Shown: positions 15,293 to 24,679, counted from the first letter of the stretch. The stretch is 38,660 nucleotides of DNA from Synechococcus sp. 8F6 (GCF_002252665.1 NZ_NQKZ01000018.1:1-38660), one strand, 5' to 3'. Translations and numbers: made by a program. The notes: generated by a model not told the origin, from the sequence alone.

Positions 15293-16660
15293 TCAACGGC
15301 CACGATTCTGGGTACGGGCCAGCTCTTTCTCGGCATCGCGCTGCTGCTTGCCGCGCCAGAACAGCTTGATCGGCGTGCCCTCGAAGCCCAGGCCCTCGCG
15401 GATCTGGCGCTCCACATAGCGGCGGTAGGTGTCGCCAAACAGCTTGGGCTCGTTGACAAACAAGGTGAAGCTGGGAGGCCGCACCGCCACCTGGGTGCCG
15501 TAGTAGAGGCGCCCCTGGCGGCCGCCGCGGCTGGTGGGCGGCGTGCGCCAGCTGAGGGCTTCGGTGAGCACCTCGTTCACCACCGAGGTGGTGACGCGGC
15601 GGCGGTGCTGCTCCACCGCCAGCAGGGCCAAGGGGAAGATCGCCTGCACCCGCTGGCCGCTGAGGGCCGAGGTGAACAGCATCGGCGCCCAATCCAGGAA
15701 ATAGAGCTTGGCGCGGAGCTCCTTCTCCATCGCCGGCATGGTGTGGCTGTCCTTTTCAATGGCGTCCCACTTGTTCACCACCACCACGCAAGCGCGGCCG
15801 TCCTCCTCGATGCGGCCCGCCAGGCGCTGGTCCTGCTCGGTGACGCCATCGAGGGCATCGATCACCAGCACGCACACATCGGAGCGCTCGATCGCCTTGA
15901 AGCTGCGGTTGATGCCGAAGTATTCGGGGCCATAGCTCACCGAGCGGCGGCGGCGGATGCCGGCGGTGTCGAGCAGCTTCCAGGTTTTGCCCTCGCGGTC
16001 GATTGTGGTGTCGATCGTGTCGCGGGTCGTGCCGCGGATCGGGCTGACAATCGCCCGGTTCTCGCCGCACACGGCATTGAGCAGGCTGGATTTGCCCACG
16101 TTGGGCCTGCCGATGATCGCCAGCTGGATCGGCTCCTCCTCGCCCTCCTGCTCCTCGCTCGGCGCCAGGAAGCTCACCACCTTGTCGAGCAGGTCGCCGG
16201 TGCCGGCGCCGTGGATGGCCGAGATTGGGAAGGGCTCGCCCAGGCCCAGCCCCCAGAATTCGGCGGCCATCGCCAGGCCCGCATCGGGCGACTCGCACTT
16301 GTTCACCGCCAGCAGGGTGGGCACCCCCTGGCCGCGCAGCCATTCGGCAATCGACTGATCGGCGGCGGTGCAGCCCTGCTGACCATCCACGATCACCAGC
16401 GCCACGGCGGCTTCGGCCAGGGCAAGGTTGGCCTGCTCGCGGATCTCCGGCAGAAATTCGCTGTCGTCGTCAAACACCAGGCCGCCGGTGTCCACCACCC
16501 GGAAGGTGCGATCGGCCCAGTAGCCCTCCTGGTAGGTGCGATCGCGCGTCACGCCGGGCTGGTCGTGCACGATCGCTTCGCGGCTGCGGCAGAGCCGATT
16601 CACCAGGGTGGATTTGCCCACGTTGGGGCGGCCAATGATGGCAACGACCGGTAAGGCCAA
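15293..16660 (-). CDS. der: Der (EngA), double-GTPase for ribosome assembly
   Basis: 455 residues with two Era-like GTPase domains and a C-terminal KH-like domain. Domain 1 has GRPNVGKST (from residue 9), DTGG and NKCE; domain 2 has GRPNVGKSS (about 187), DTAG and NKWD. The KH-like end carries [20 protein letters not shown] and [20 protein letters not shown], typical of EngA. Essential for 50S subunit maturation. First gene of the minus-strand run leading to proC; 31 bases separate it from cbiQ. The 210 bases upstream (16661-16870) hold its promoter region and no gene that I can support. Confidence 0.97.
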   Translation of the reverse strand: MALPVVAIIGRPNVGKSTLVNRLCRSREAIVHDQPGVTRDRTYQEGYWADRTFRVVDTGGLVFDDDSEFLPEIREQANLALAEAAVALVIVDGQQGCTAADQSIAEWLRGQGVPTLLAVNKCESPDAGLAMAAEFWGLGLGEPFPISAIHGAGTGDLLDKVVSFLAPSEEQEGEEEPIQLAIIGRPNVGKSSLLNAVCGENRAIVSPIRGTTRDTIDTTIDREGKTWKLLDTAGIRRRRSVSYGPEYFGINRSFKAIERSDVCVLVIDALDGVTEQDQRLAGRIEEDGRACVVVVNKWDAIEKDSHTMPAMEKELRAKLYFLDWAPMLFTSALSGQRVQAIFPLALLAVEQHRRRVTTSVVNEVLTEALSWRTPPTSRGGRQGRLYYGTQVAVRPPSFTLFVNEPKLFGDTYRRYVERQIREGLGFEGTPIKLFWRGKQQRDAEKELARTQNRGR

Positions 16661-16870
16661 AACGAATTATTCCTTCAACGTTCTTGTTTCGACCTTACAG
16701 GCTGGCTCAGCGATGTTCGCTCCGAACGCCCGTCGGGGCCCGCGCCCGGGGCCAGGTCGACATCGTGAGCACCATCGGAGCACCTGCCGTTGCCGAGGCT
16801 GCGGGCGACGCGCCCAACGGGCCAAGCGCCCCGTCAGGGCCGGAACGGGCTGATCAGCTGGGCATTCCCA

Positions 16871-18769
16871 TCACGGGCAAGCCACGGTGCCGTGCCCCGC
16901 TACCTTCCAGGATCGGAAGCACGAATTGCCAGGGTCGAGCACCAGGGGCTTGAACAGGTCGTTGCGCTGGCCGTCGATCAGCTGCTGCTGGTTGATCCAG
17001 GTGCCCGCCGCAGGCACCACCGTGCGGTAGCGCACCGCATCAGCACCGGCCGCGGCCGTGAGGGTGGGCGTGTGCACCACCGGTTCCGGGCCGAAGATCC
17101 CTGCGGCCGTGGAGTCCCCCATGCGCCGCCCGCCACTCACCAACCAGAACTGACCGAGCTTGGCGGCCAGGTAGGGATGGAGATCGGCGCGGCCGGTGGG
17201 TGGATCGCTCACCGCGTAGAGCTTGCGATCGATCTCCACCTTCAACGGCGAAGGATCACCCGAGGGCACCGCCAACACATCCGTGCGCAGGGTCTGGTAC
17301 AGCCCGGTGAGCTCGGTCACCGCCAGGTCTCCCGCTGTGGCCAGGCCGATGCGCCCCAGGGGCGTGCTCACCACCGTGGGGGCATCCCCAGCGCTGGCCC
17401 AGGCCCGCTCGGCCGCGCTGAGGTGGGTGGCGCGGTAACGGCCCAGGATGGTGCCGGCCGGACCGGCCAATGCCACCGTGTGGAACACCCGGGAGCCCTC
17501 GCGCTCGGGATAGCTCCCCACCAGGTAGCCGTTGCCGGCCTTGGCACGCTGGGCCAACAGCTGCTCAAAGGAGCCGCCTTGCCGCTCAGCCCGGCGGCTG
17601 ATCTCAGCAGCCGGCAAACCCCGCGGCAAGGCGGAGAGCTCGGGGAGCACCAGCAACTCCTTGGCCTGGGGCTGGCTGCTGCCGAGACGCGAGGCCTCAC
17701 CAGTCCACTGCGCGGCGGCCAACTGCACCGGGCGCGGGGTCGCGGTGGCGGTGGTGTCCACGGGTGCCCGCCGCAGGGCCAGCAGGGGGTTGTAGAGCGC
17801 GGGCCGGCGTGCCGCCAACCGCTGCTCGCGCACGGCATCGGCTTCGGCCGGGATGATCGTGGTGGCGAAGATGCCGTTCAAGCCGGGCGGCAGCACCTGG
17901 GGAGGCACCACCGGCGCCTGCACGAGCTTGCGGCCCTGGGGGGACCAGATGCTCGAGCCGCCGTTGTAATAGAGCTGGCTGCCGTTGATCGGATTGCGCT
18001 CGATGCCGCTGCGGGTGGCGCCGATCACCCACACGCCGTTGAGGGCGCTCATGTGTTGCACGCTGGCCACGGTGGAGTGATTCGCCTTGGCCGCGGCCGG
18101 CGGCGTGCCCGGCATCACCCGATCCGACACCGAATGCCAGCCGATGATCTGGGCCCCGCGCAGGGCGGCCAGTCGGTCGTACTGCCAGTAGGTGTCGTCG
18201 TAGCAGATGATCAGGGCAATGCGGCCGATCGGCGTGTCAAACACGCCCACATCGGTATCGCCCGGGCCGAACAGTTGCACATCCTGACCATTGAGGCCGT
18301 TTTTGCGGTATTTGCCGATGATGCCGTCCGGCCCCAGCAACAATGCGGTGTTGTAAAAAATGCCGGTGTAGGCATCCTTCTCGGCGATGCCCACGCTCAT
18401 GATCAACCCGGTGCGCTTCAGCACCGGCAGCAACGCATCGGTGGCCCGGCCGGGAATGGTGTCCACGAAGGGCGCCAGCTGGGCAGGACCTGCGAAGTCG
18501 TAGCCGCTGATCGCCGTTTCCGGAAACACGGCGTACTGCACGCCCTCGGCCGCCACGCGTTCGGCCGCCTCCACAAGGCGGCGGATGTTGCCGTCCCGAT
18601 CACCCCAGGCGGGGATGAAGTCCACAGCGGCCACCTTCACCGGCCGCCCGCCCACCGGGAGTCTCCCCTCATAGGCCCTGGCCGGCAGCATCACCCCGCT
18701 GTTCAGCAGGCCGGACAGGAGCAGGCCGAGGGAACCAGCGGCAAACCGCCGAAGGGATCGGGTCGCCAT
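16871..18769 (-). CDS. Exported protein with two nitrilase domains, the second degenerate
   Basis: 632 residues. Residues 1-32 are a signal peptide (RSLRRFAAGSLGLLLSGLL ... ARA). Domain 1 (about 43-310) is a complete carbon-nitrogen hydrolase with the triad Glu84 (FPETAISG), Lys156 (GKYRKNGLN) and Cys189 (LIICYDD). Domain 2 (about 345-600) has the same order of blocks: VLPELS with Glu377, GRYRATHLS and RIGLATAGDLAVTE. The Lys and Cys positions are Ala447 and Ala479, so this half cannot work by the nitrilase mechanism. Activity on an amide or nitrile in the periplasm is likely for domain 1; the substrate is unknown. The family neighbours acetylornithine or biotinidase-like amidases. The gene has no close neighbour on its strand: der follows 210 bases away. 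Confidence 0.85.
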   Translation of the reverse strand: MATRSLRRFAAGSLGLLLSGLLNSGVMLPARAYEGRLPVGGRPVKVAAVDFIPAWGDRDGNIRRLVEAAERVAAEGVQYAVFPETAISGYDFAGPAQLAPFVDTIPGRATDALLPVLKRTGLIMSVGIAEKDAYTGIFYNTALLLGPDGIIGKYRKNGLNGQDVQLFGPGDTDVGVFDTPIGRIALIICYDDTYWQYDRLAALRGAQIIGWHSVSDRVMPGTPPAAAKANHSTVASVQHMSALNGVWVIGATRSGIERNPINGSQLYYNGGSSIWSPQGRKLVQAPVVPPQVLPPGLNGIFATTIIPAEADAVREQRLAARRPALYNPLLALRRAPVDTTATATPRPVQLAAAQWTGEASRLGSSQPQAKELLVLPELSALPRGLPAAEISRRAERQGGSFEQLLAQRAKAGNGYLVGSYPEREGSRVFHTVALAGPAGTILGRYRATHLSAAERAWASAGDAPTVVSTPLGRIGLATAGDLAVTELTGLYQTLRTDVLAVPSGDPSPLKVEIDRKLYAVSDPPTGRADLHPYLAAKLGQFWLVSGGRRMGDSTAAGIFGPEPVVHTPTLTAAAGADAVRYRTVVPAAGTWINQQQLIDGQRNDLFKPLVLDPGNSCFRSWKVAGHGTVACP

Positions 18770-19133
18770 TCAGGTGGGAATCACACAGTGCAGAAGCACA
18801 ATGCCATGACCATCATCAGCCATTGATGGATTATTTCATTTCTGGTGATCGTTGCTCTCGTCCTGCCGCTGGTCGCCAAACCGGCCGCTATGCGCTGGCC
18901 ACCTGCCCACAGCCGCAAGCCTCCTCATCGCTTCTCGGTGCTCCCGCCACGGCGGTGATCACCGCTGATCGGCATGCCGCTCCGGATCAACTGCAGCGAT
19001 GGGGGGCAACCGATCGCGAGCCTTGCAACCTGGCGAACCTGGCCACATGGCGAACCTTGCAACAAGGTTGAGCCGCTGGCGCAAGGAGCATCCGCACCAG
19101 ACTGCGGCCAGACCGCCACAGCCGCACGCCGCC
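18770..19133 (+). other. Intergenic region between nitrilase and ggt
   Basis: 364 bases between two divergently oriented genes. No convincing gene is visible: the open frames here lack family matches or start signals. It probably contains both promoters. Its 3' part holds the nested repeats described at 19021-19069. Confidence 0.5.
19021..19069. repeat. Nested direct repeats ending in a perfect hairpin
   Basis: CCTTGCAAC occurs at 19021-19029 and 19055-19063, and TGGCGAACCT at 19031-19040 and 19048-19057. The end, AACCTTG CAA CAAGGTT (19053-19069), is a perfect seven-base-pair hairpin with a three-base loop. No T run follows, so it is not a plain terminator. It lies 65 bases before the ggt start. 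Confidence 0.6.
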
Positions 19134-20750
19134 ATGGCCAACCCTGCCTTTCTGGATCGCCGCTCCCCGGTGTTCGCCGGGCGTGCCATGGCCAGCTCCA
19201 GCTCGCCCCTGGTGACCCGGGTGGGCCTGCGGGTGCTGGAGCAGGGCGGCAACGCTGTCGACGCCGCCGTGGCCATGGCCGGGATGCTGGCGCTGGCCGA
19301 ACCGATGATGAGCGGCCTGGGCGGCGACACCATGGTGCTGGTGTGGTCGGCGAACGAGCAGCGGGTGTTTGGCCTCAATGGCAGCGGCCGAGCCCCGAGC
19401 GGCGCCAGCCTCGAGCGGATCGGGCCAGTCCCGCTGATGCCGGACCACGGCGCAGCCTCGGTCACCATTCCCGGCGCCGTGGATGGCTGGTGCGCCCTGC
19501 TGGAGCGCTTCGGCACGCGGTCGCTGCAGCAACTATGGGAGCCGGTGATCGCCTACGCGCGCCAGGGCTATCCGGTGGGCGAGTCGATCGCGGGGTTCTG
19601 GGACGTGGGCGCCGCGTTGATGGGGCAGAGCGCATCGGCCAAGCTGCGGGAGGTGTTTCTGCCCGATGGCGCTCCCCCTCAGCCGGGCCAGCTGATCCGC
19701 CTGCCGCAACTGGCGGACACGCTGGAGCGCGTGGCCCAGGAGGGCCGCCAGGGCCTCTACGAAGGGCCCGTAGCCGAGGCGATCGCCAGCACGATCAGCG
19801 CAGGCGGTGTGCCCACCACCATGGCGGACGTGGCCGCCCAGCAGCACGCTGCCGCGTGGGTGGAGCCCCTCAGCGTGGGCTTCCGCGGCAGGGAGGTGCT
19901 GGGCCTGCCACCCAATTCCCAGGGGGTGGTGGCTCTGCATGCGCTTGGCATCCTCGACGGCCTGCCCCTGGCTGCGATGCACGAGGCGGAGCGGCTGCAC
20001 CACCAGATCGAAGCGATCCGCCTGGGCTTTGAACTGGCCATCGACGTGGTGGGCGAGCCCACCCCGGCGATGCTGGAGCGCCTGCAGCAGGAGCTCAGCC
20101 AGGAGGGCCTGGCCGCCGCCCGCCGCCGCATCAGTGCCCAGGCCAGGCCAGCCACCCGGCCCCAGGGCGGCAATTCAGGCGACACCAGCTATGTGTGCGC
20201 CGTGGACGGCGAGGGCAACGCCGTTTCGCTGATGACCAGCATCAGCGGACTGTTCGGCTCCTGGCTGGTGGCGGGCGACACGGGCGTGCTGCTCAACAAC
20301 CGGGCGGCCCAGTTCTCCAGCCAGCCGGGCCATCCCAACGCCCTGGCCCCGGGCCACCGCCCGCGCCATTCGATCCTGCCGGCGATGGTGCTGCGCGATG
20401 GGCTGCCGGAATTCGTGATGGGCGTGATCGGCGGCAACGCCCACCCCCAGGGGCTCACCCAGATCCTGGTGAACGCCCTCGATCTGGGCATGAATCCCCA
20501 GCAGGCCGTGGATGCCCCGCGCTTCAAGCTGATCATGCAGACCGGTGCGGTGCACATCGATCCCCAGTTCAAGCCAGACGTGGGCCACGAGCTGGTGGCC
20601 CGCGGCCATCAGCTCGGTGATTCCTATGGCTTCATCAGCTTCAAGGGGGGCGCCCAGATGGTTCGCCTCCATCGCGACGACGCCGGCCAGTGCACCAGCC
20701 TGGAGGCCGGCGTGGATCACCGGCTCGATGGGGTGGCCCTGGGCTTCTGA
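19134..20750 (+). CDS. ggt: Gamma-glutamyltransferase-like protein
   Basis: 538 residues, an N-terminal-nucleophile hydrolase. The opening SPVFAGRAMASSSSPLVTRV and LEQGGNAVDAAVAMAGMLAL are the GGT start, and GGNSGDTSYVCAVD contains the nucleophile Thr351 at which the precursor would self-cleave into large and small subunits. GSNF-like and GHRPRHSILPAMVLRDG blocks follow in the small subunit. No signal peptide is seen from the ATG at 19134, so it is probably cytoplasmic, like the YwrD-type branch, and may act on glutathione or other gamma-glutamyl compounds. A longer frame from 18999 was rejected because its extra 45 residues have no family character. It is convergent with DUF1823. Confidence 0.9.
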   Translation: MANPAFLDRRSPVFAGRAMASSSSPLVTRVGLRVLEQGGNAVDAAVAMAGMLALAEPMMSGLGGDTMVLVWSANEQRVFGLNGSGRAPSGASLERIGPVPLMPDHGAASVTIPGAVDGWCALLERFGTRSLQQLWEPVIAYARQGYPVGESIAGFWDVGAALMGQSASAKLREVFLPDGAPPQPGQLIRLPQLADTLERVAQEGRQGLYEGPVAEAIASTISAGGVPTTMADVAAQQHAAAWVEPLSVGFRGREVLGLPPNSQGVVALHALGILDGLPLAAMHEAERLHHQIEAIRLGFELAIDVVGEPTPAMLERLQQELSQEGLAAARRRISAQARPATRPQGGNSGDTSYVCAVDGEGNAVSLMTSISGLFGSWLVAGDTGVLLNNRAAQFSSQPGHPNALAPGHRPRHSILPAMVLRDGLPEFVMGVIGGNAHPQGLTQILVNALDLGMNPQQAVDAPRFKLIMQTGAVHIDPQFKPDVGHELVARGHQLGDSYGFISFKGGAQMVRLHRDDAGQCTSLEAGVDHRLDGVALGF

Positions 20751-20786
20751 GGGGGGGCGTCCGCGGGGTCAGGCGGCCAGCCGCCG

Positions 20787-21266
20787 TCAGCGCACCGGCA
20801 AGTCGCCCGGGTGGCCCGCCACCGGATCGGCCGGCGCCTCCAGCAACGGCGGCAGCGGCCCCGTATCCGCCAGGGGCTCGCCCCGCTCGGCCAGGTGGGC
20901 CAGCAGCCAGTTCACGGCGGTGGCGCGGCGGGTGCGGCGCGGGTAGAGCTCGCCGATCCGGTAGCCCGCGAAGCCCAGCTGCTCCTTGAGCAGTTGCTTG
21001 TGCTCTTTGGGGATGGAGCGGGTGAGGGCGACGCTGGGCGGCCGCTCGGCGATGAACTGGGGCTCGATCGGGAAGGACTCCCGCCACACGGCGCCCGCAG
21101 CCGGGCCCGCGCTCCAGATGCCGGAGCCGTTCTGCGCGTATCCCAGGCGCGGCCAGATCAGCTCACACACGAAACGATCGCTGAGGCGGTCGGCCAACAC
21201 CGCCTCCAGCAATTCGCGGCTCAGGGCGAAGGGATCGGGGCTGGCGGCGGCCTGAACGGAAGCCAT
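20787..21266 (-). CDS. DUF1823 protein
   Basis: 159 residues. The conserved core is ALSRELLEAVLADRLSDRFV, CELIWPRLGY, ESFPIEPQFIAERPPSVALT and RSIPKEHKQLLKEQLGF, then KQLL...GYRIGELYPRRTRRATAVNW and LLAHLAERGE. Each block fits the cyanobacterial/plastid DUF1823 family, whose role is unknown. No membrane segment or signal peptide. The ATG at 21266 is divergent from dus, 28 bases apart, so the two share a promoter region. Confidence 0.85.
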   Translation of the reverse strand: MASVQAAASPDPFALSRELLEAVLADRLSDRFVCELIWPRLGYAQNGSGIWSAGPAAGAVWRESFPIEPQFIAERPPSVALTRSIPKEHKQLLKEQLGFAGYRIGELYPRRTRRATAVNWLLAHLAERGEPLADTGPLPPLLEAPADPVAGHPGDLPVR

Positions 21267-21294
21267 CGGCCTGGAGCATCACAATCGGATCACC

Positions 21295-22323
21295 ATGATC
21301 ACCGCTTCTCCCCCGCAGACACCCCTGCAGCTGGCCGGCAACGGCACACCGCGCGCCCTGCGCTGCCGGGTGCTGCAGTCGCCGTTGGCGGGGGTAAGCG
21401 ACCGCATCTTCCGCGGCCTGGTGCGGCGCTGGGCCCCCGATGCCCTGCTGTTCACCGAGATGGTGAACGCCACCAGCCTGGAGCTGGGCTTCGGGCTGCA
21501 GAAGGTGGAGGAGCTCGCCAGCGAAGCCGGCCCGATCGGCGTGCAGCTGTTTGACCATCGCCCCGCCGCCATGGCCGAGGCGGCCCGCCGCGCCGAGGCC
21601 GCCGGCGCCTTCCTGATCGACATCAACATGGGCTGCCCGGTGAAGAAGATCGCCAAAAAGGGCGGCGGCAGCGGCCTGATCCGCGAACCCGAGCTGGCGG
21701 CCCGCATCGTGGACACCGTGGCCGCGGCCGTGCGCATTCCGGTGACCGTGAAAACGCGGCTGGGTTGGTGCGGCAGCGACCTCGCCCCCGTGGCCTGGTG
21801 CCAGCAGCTCGAGAGCGCCGGCGCCCAGCTGCTCACCCTGCACGGCCGCAGCCGCGAGCAGGGCTTCAAGGGCCGCGCCGACTGGGCCGCCATCGCCGCG
21901 GTGAAGGCGGCGCTCACGATTCCGGTGATCGCGAATGGCGACGTCAACAGCCCGGAGGATGCGTTGCGCTGCCTGGCGGAAACGGGCGCCGATGGCGTGA
22001 TGGTGGGCCGAGGCACCATGGGCGCCCCCTGGCTGGTGGGCCAACTCGATGCGGCCCTGGCCGGCCAGCCGGTGCCGCCCACCCCCAGCCCTGCCGAGAA
22101 GCTGGCCCTGGCGGCCGAGCAGCTGCGGGCCCTGGTGGCAGCCAAGGGTGACCACGGCCTGCTGATCGCCCGCAAGCACATGAGCTGGACTTGCAACGGC
22201 TTCGCCGGCGCCCCCCAGCTGCGCCACGCCCTGATGCGGGCCCCCACCCCGGCCGAGGCGCTGGAGCTGCTGGATCGGGCCGCAGGCCAGCTGGGAAAGT
22301 GCGGAGCGGCTGTTCAGGCTTGA
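21295..22323 (+). CDS. dusB: tRNA-dihydrouridine synthase (DusB type)
   Basis: 342 residues, FMN-dependent reduction of uridine in the tRNA D loop. Markers are LQSPLAGVSDRIFR at the barrel start, FTEMVNAT, INMGCPVKKIAKKGGGSGLI with the catalytic Cys in GCP, VTVKTRLGW, LTLHGRSREQGFKG, VIANGDV and GADGVMVGRGTMGAPWLV. The C-terminal helical domain has RKHMSWTCNG. Its last 10 bases overlap the convergent DUF4079 gene. Confidence 0.95.
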   Translation: MITASPPQTPLQLAGNGTPRALRCRVLQSPLAGVSDRIFRGLVRRWAPDALLFTEMVNATSLELGFGLQKVEELASEAGPIGVQLFDHRPAAMAEAARRAEAAGAFLIDINMGCPVKKIAKKGGGSGLIREPELAARIVDTVAAAVRIPVTVKTRLGWCGSDLAPVAWCQQLESAGAQLLTLHGRSREQGFKGRADWAAIAAVKAALTIPVIANGDVNSPEDALRCLAETGADGVMVGRGTMGAPWLVGQLDAALAGQPVPPTPSPAEKLALAAEQLRALVAAKGDHGLLIARKHMSWTCNGFAGAPQLRHALMRAPTPAEALELLDRAAGQLGKCGAAVQA

Positions 22324-23027
22324 GGAGCAGCTGGCTCCGGGCAGATGCGGCTCTGAAAATCGCAGCGGTGGATCGCTGGCTTCTGCCAACTGAGCGGGAT
22401 TTCCAGCAGGTCGCGGCTGCCGGTGATGGCCTGCACCGCCAGCAACACCAGCACCAGCAGGTTGGAGGCGATGTGCAGCCGCCGCCAGCGCAGGTGGCGG
22501 GTGATTTCAGGCCGGGCCGCCAGGTTGAACAGCAGCAGCCCCGTCAACAGCACCCCGCTCCAGTAGTGGGAGCTCCAGAAGGCCCCGCTGAAGGGGTTGT
22601 CGGAGAGGCGCCAGATCTCCGGTTGGCTACCCAGGCCCAGGAGACCGGCCCAGGTGAGCAGGGTGAAGCTGGCCCGCAGCGCTGGCCGCTTCACCTTCAG
22701 CAGCGCCAGCAGCGCCACCAGGGTGCCGGCCGCCACAACCATCAGCAGCACCAGGCGCGCTGCCCCTCCGGCAAAAGCCGCTCCGGGCTCCGCGGCCTTG
22801 CTGAGGAAGGAGTACACGAGGGCGATCAACACCGCCACCACCACCCCGGCCGTGAGCCAGCGGCCGTGGTCGGCATGTTCGCGGGGCACCAGGGCGGGCT
22901 GCTGGGTGATCCCCAGGCGCTTCTCGCGCACCAGGATCCCCAGCCGGATCGTGGCCCCCACCACCGGGTACACAAACAAGATCACCAGGACCGGGTGCAG
23001 CAGGGAGAACCAGTCGATGGCCGTCAT
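22314..23027 (-). CDS. DUF4079 membrane protein
   Basis: 237 residues with six or seven membrane helices. His residues in HPVLVILF (helix 1), SHYWSGVLLTG and RRLHIASNLLVL recall haem ligation in cytochrome b561-like or YedZ-like proteins, so it may bind haem (inference). The C-terminus ends in a Cys-containing tail, RCDFQSRICPEP. No known partner. It starts 13 bases after cobI and is likely on the same transcript. Family function is not known to me. Confidence 0.85.
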   Translation of the reverse strand: MTAIDWFSLLHPVLVILFVYPVVGATIRLGILVREKRLGITQQPALVPREHADHGRWLTAGVVVAVLIALVYSFLSKAAEPGAAFAGGAARLVLLMVVAAGTLVALLALLKVKRPALRASFTLLTWAGLLGLGSQPEIWRLSDNPFSGAFWSSHYWSGVLLTGLLLFNLAARPEITRHLRWRRLHIASNLLVLVLLAVQAITGSRDLLEIPLSWQKPAIHRCDFQSRICPEPAAPQA

Positions 23028-23040
23028 GGCAGCACCTGAG

Positions 23041-23796
23041 TCATGGCAACACCTCGGGCCAACCCTGGCGGATCAGCAACAGCGAAAAGTAGGGCTGCTC
23101 CTCGCCGGGCACCGCCGCGGCCGCGGCCAGCAGCTGGTCGGGCCAGCCCACCCGCTGGGCAAACAATGCCGCTTCCAGCAGGCCCCGGGTCTCGAGAATC
23201 GGCCGCACCCAGCGCCAGCGTTGGCCCAGCTTGAGCAGGGCCAGCACCGCCCCAGCCGCCCGGGCTTCCGCCAGCAACGCCTCCAGTGCCGCGGCGGTGT
23301 CAGGGGTGGGGCGGATCCAGAGGGCGTCCTGCTGCAGGGCCAGGGGCCAGCGGCCTGCTGCTGCTGCAGCCGCCACCGCAGTGATGCCGGGGATCACCGC
23401 CACGGGGCAGGCCGGATGGCGTTCCGCCAGGGCCAGCAGGGCATAGGAGGCACTGGCGTAGAGAGAGGCATCTCCCTCGCACAGCAGCACCACGGCGCGG
23501 CCACCCGCCACCTCCGCCGCTAGGGCATCGGCGGCGGCGTGCCAGGCCGCCCGGCGCGGTTCGGCCTCCGTCACCATCGGAAACAGCAGCGGCAACCGCC
23601 GCTGCTCCGGGTCGATCCAGGGAGAAGCAATGGCCGCCGCCATGCCCTCAGCCTCCAGCCGCGCCACCGGGTAGGCCACCACCGCCGCCGCCTGGATCGC
23701 CCGCACCGCCGCCACCGTGAGCAGCTCCGGATCACCGGGGCCCACGCCCACCAGGGTGAGGCCGACGGCGGCAGGCGCACTCGAGGGGGGAATCAC
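23041..23796 (-). CDS. cobI: Precorrin-2/cobalt-factor II C20-methyltransferase
   Basis: 251 residues, SAM-dependent tetrapyrrole methylase that methylates C20 in corrin ring synthesis. Visible blocks: LVGVGPGDPELLTVAAVRAI, VVAYPVARLEAEGMAA, VVLLCEGDASLYASASY (the GDP/S loop), VAVIPGITAVAAAAAAGRWPL and the C-terminal ALLKLGQRWRWV. The start is GTG at 23796. The enzyme is part of B12 (pseudocobalamin) synthesis. Downstream of it is the DUF4079 gene; divergent is mtnD. Confidence 0.93.
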   Translation of the reverse strand: MIPPSSAPAAVGLTLVGVGPGDPELLTVAAVRAIQAAAVVAYPVARLEAEGMAAAIASPWIDPEQRRLPLLFPMVTEAEPRRAAWHAAADALAAEVAGGRAVVLLCEGDASLYASASYALLALAERHPACPVAVIPGITAVAAAAAAGRWPLALQQDALWIRPTPDTAAALEALLAEARAAGAVLALLKLGQRWRWVRPILETRGLLEAALFAQRVGWPDQLLAAAAAVPGEEQPYFSLLLIRQGWPEVLP

Positions 23797-23851
23797 ACAC
23801 AGGCTGCTGAGGGGCCCTTTCTAGGCTCACGTCAGTGGGCGCGCTGGTGCG

Positions 23852-24400
23852 ATGAGCCATCTGCAGATCTTCCCGGCCGCTGGCGGTAGCCCCGCCGCGG
23901 CCAGCCTGGCCAGCAGTGATCCGGCCCTGATCGGCGAAGCCCTGGCCGCGCGCGGCATCGGCTTCGAGCGCTGGCCGGCCCGGGTGGAGCTCCCGGAACA
24001 CGCCGAGCCGGCCGAGATCCTGGCGGCCTATGCCGCGGAGATCGCCCGGGTGCAGGCCAGCGGCACCTACCCCACGGTGGATGCGATCTGCCTCACCCCG
24101 GATCACCCCGAGCGGCAGGCCCTGCGGCAGAAGTTTCTGGCCGAGCACACCCACAGCGAAGACGAAGTGCGCTTCTTCGTGGAGGGCTGCGGGCTGTTCT
24201 GCCTGCACATCGGCGAGGAGGTGCTGCAAGTGCACTGTGAGACCGGCGACTTCCTGCGGGTGCCCGCCGGCACCAAGCACTGGTTCGACATGGGCTCCGC
24301 CCCGCAGTTCACCGCCATCCGCTTCTTCGACAACCCCGACGGCTGGGTGGCCCAGTTCACCGGCGATGGCATCGCTGCGCAGTTTCCGCTGCTCGACTAG
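23852..24400 (+). CDS. mtnD: Acireductone dioxygenase
   Basis: 182 residues, cupin enzyme of methionine salvage that cleaves acireductone with O2. With Fe it gives the methionine precursor ketoacid and formate; with Ni it gives an off-pathway product with CO. The metal ligands are all visible: EHTHSEDEVRFF gives His, His and Glu, and GTKHWFDMG the third His. VEGCGLFCLHIGEE and CETGDFLRVPAGT are family blocks. The ATG at 23852 follows a gap of 55 bases from the divergent cobI. The other salvage genes mtnB and mtnC are fused about 12 kb away. Confidence 0.96.
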   Translation: MSHLQIFPAAGGSPAAASLASSDPALIGEALAARGIGFERWPARVELPEHAEPAEILAAYAAEIARVQASGTYPTVDAICLTPDHPERQALRQKFLAEHTHSEDEVRFFVEGCGLFCLHIGEEVLQVHCETGDFLRVPAGTKHWFDMGSAPQFTAIRFFDNPDGWVAQFTGDGIAAQFPLLD

Positions 24401-24403
24401 CTC

Positions 24404-24580
24404 TTACCACCCACAGGGACGCTGCTGGGCTCCACAAGGGTTGTCGCTATTGGACAATTCGGCAGGGGTCTGCGGACGTGATCCACCGGAGTTCGGCCCG
24501 CCACGCTGCTCTGCCATGGCTGGCACGCCAGAAACAGTCAGAAGAAGGAGGCCAAGGATCCCGAAGATTGGGCTTTTCAT
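24404..24580 (-). CDS. Small exported peptide
   Basis: 58 residues from ATG 24580. MKSPIFGILGLLLLTVSGVP with AMA and cleavage before EQRGG is a clear signal peptide. The mature part (about 35 residues) is hydrophilic with NSGGSRPQTPAEL and two Cys near the end (NPCGAQQRPCGW). No known family. Base composition here is visibly lower in GC than in flanking genes. It is convergent with mtnD, four bases apart. Confidence 0.5.
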   Translation of the reverse strand: MKSPIFGILGLLLLTVSGVPAMAEQRGGPNSGGSRPQTPAELSNSDNPCGAQQRPCGW

Positions 24581-24679
24581 GGCAGTTTTGGCAAAGGAAC
24601 TGGGGAGCAAAAACATCGCCCCTCATCACTGTGACCACCAGCCATCCTTCGATTTGGAGAGGTGCTCTTCTGCCTCGAA

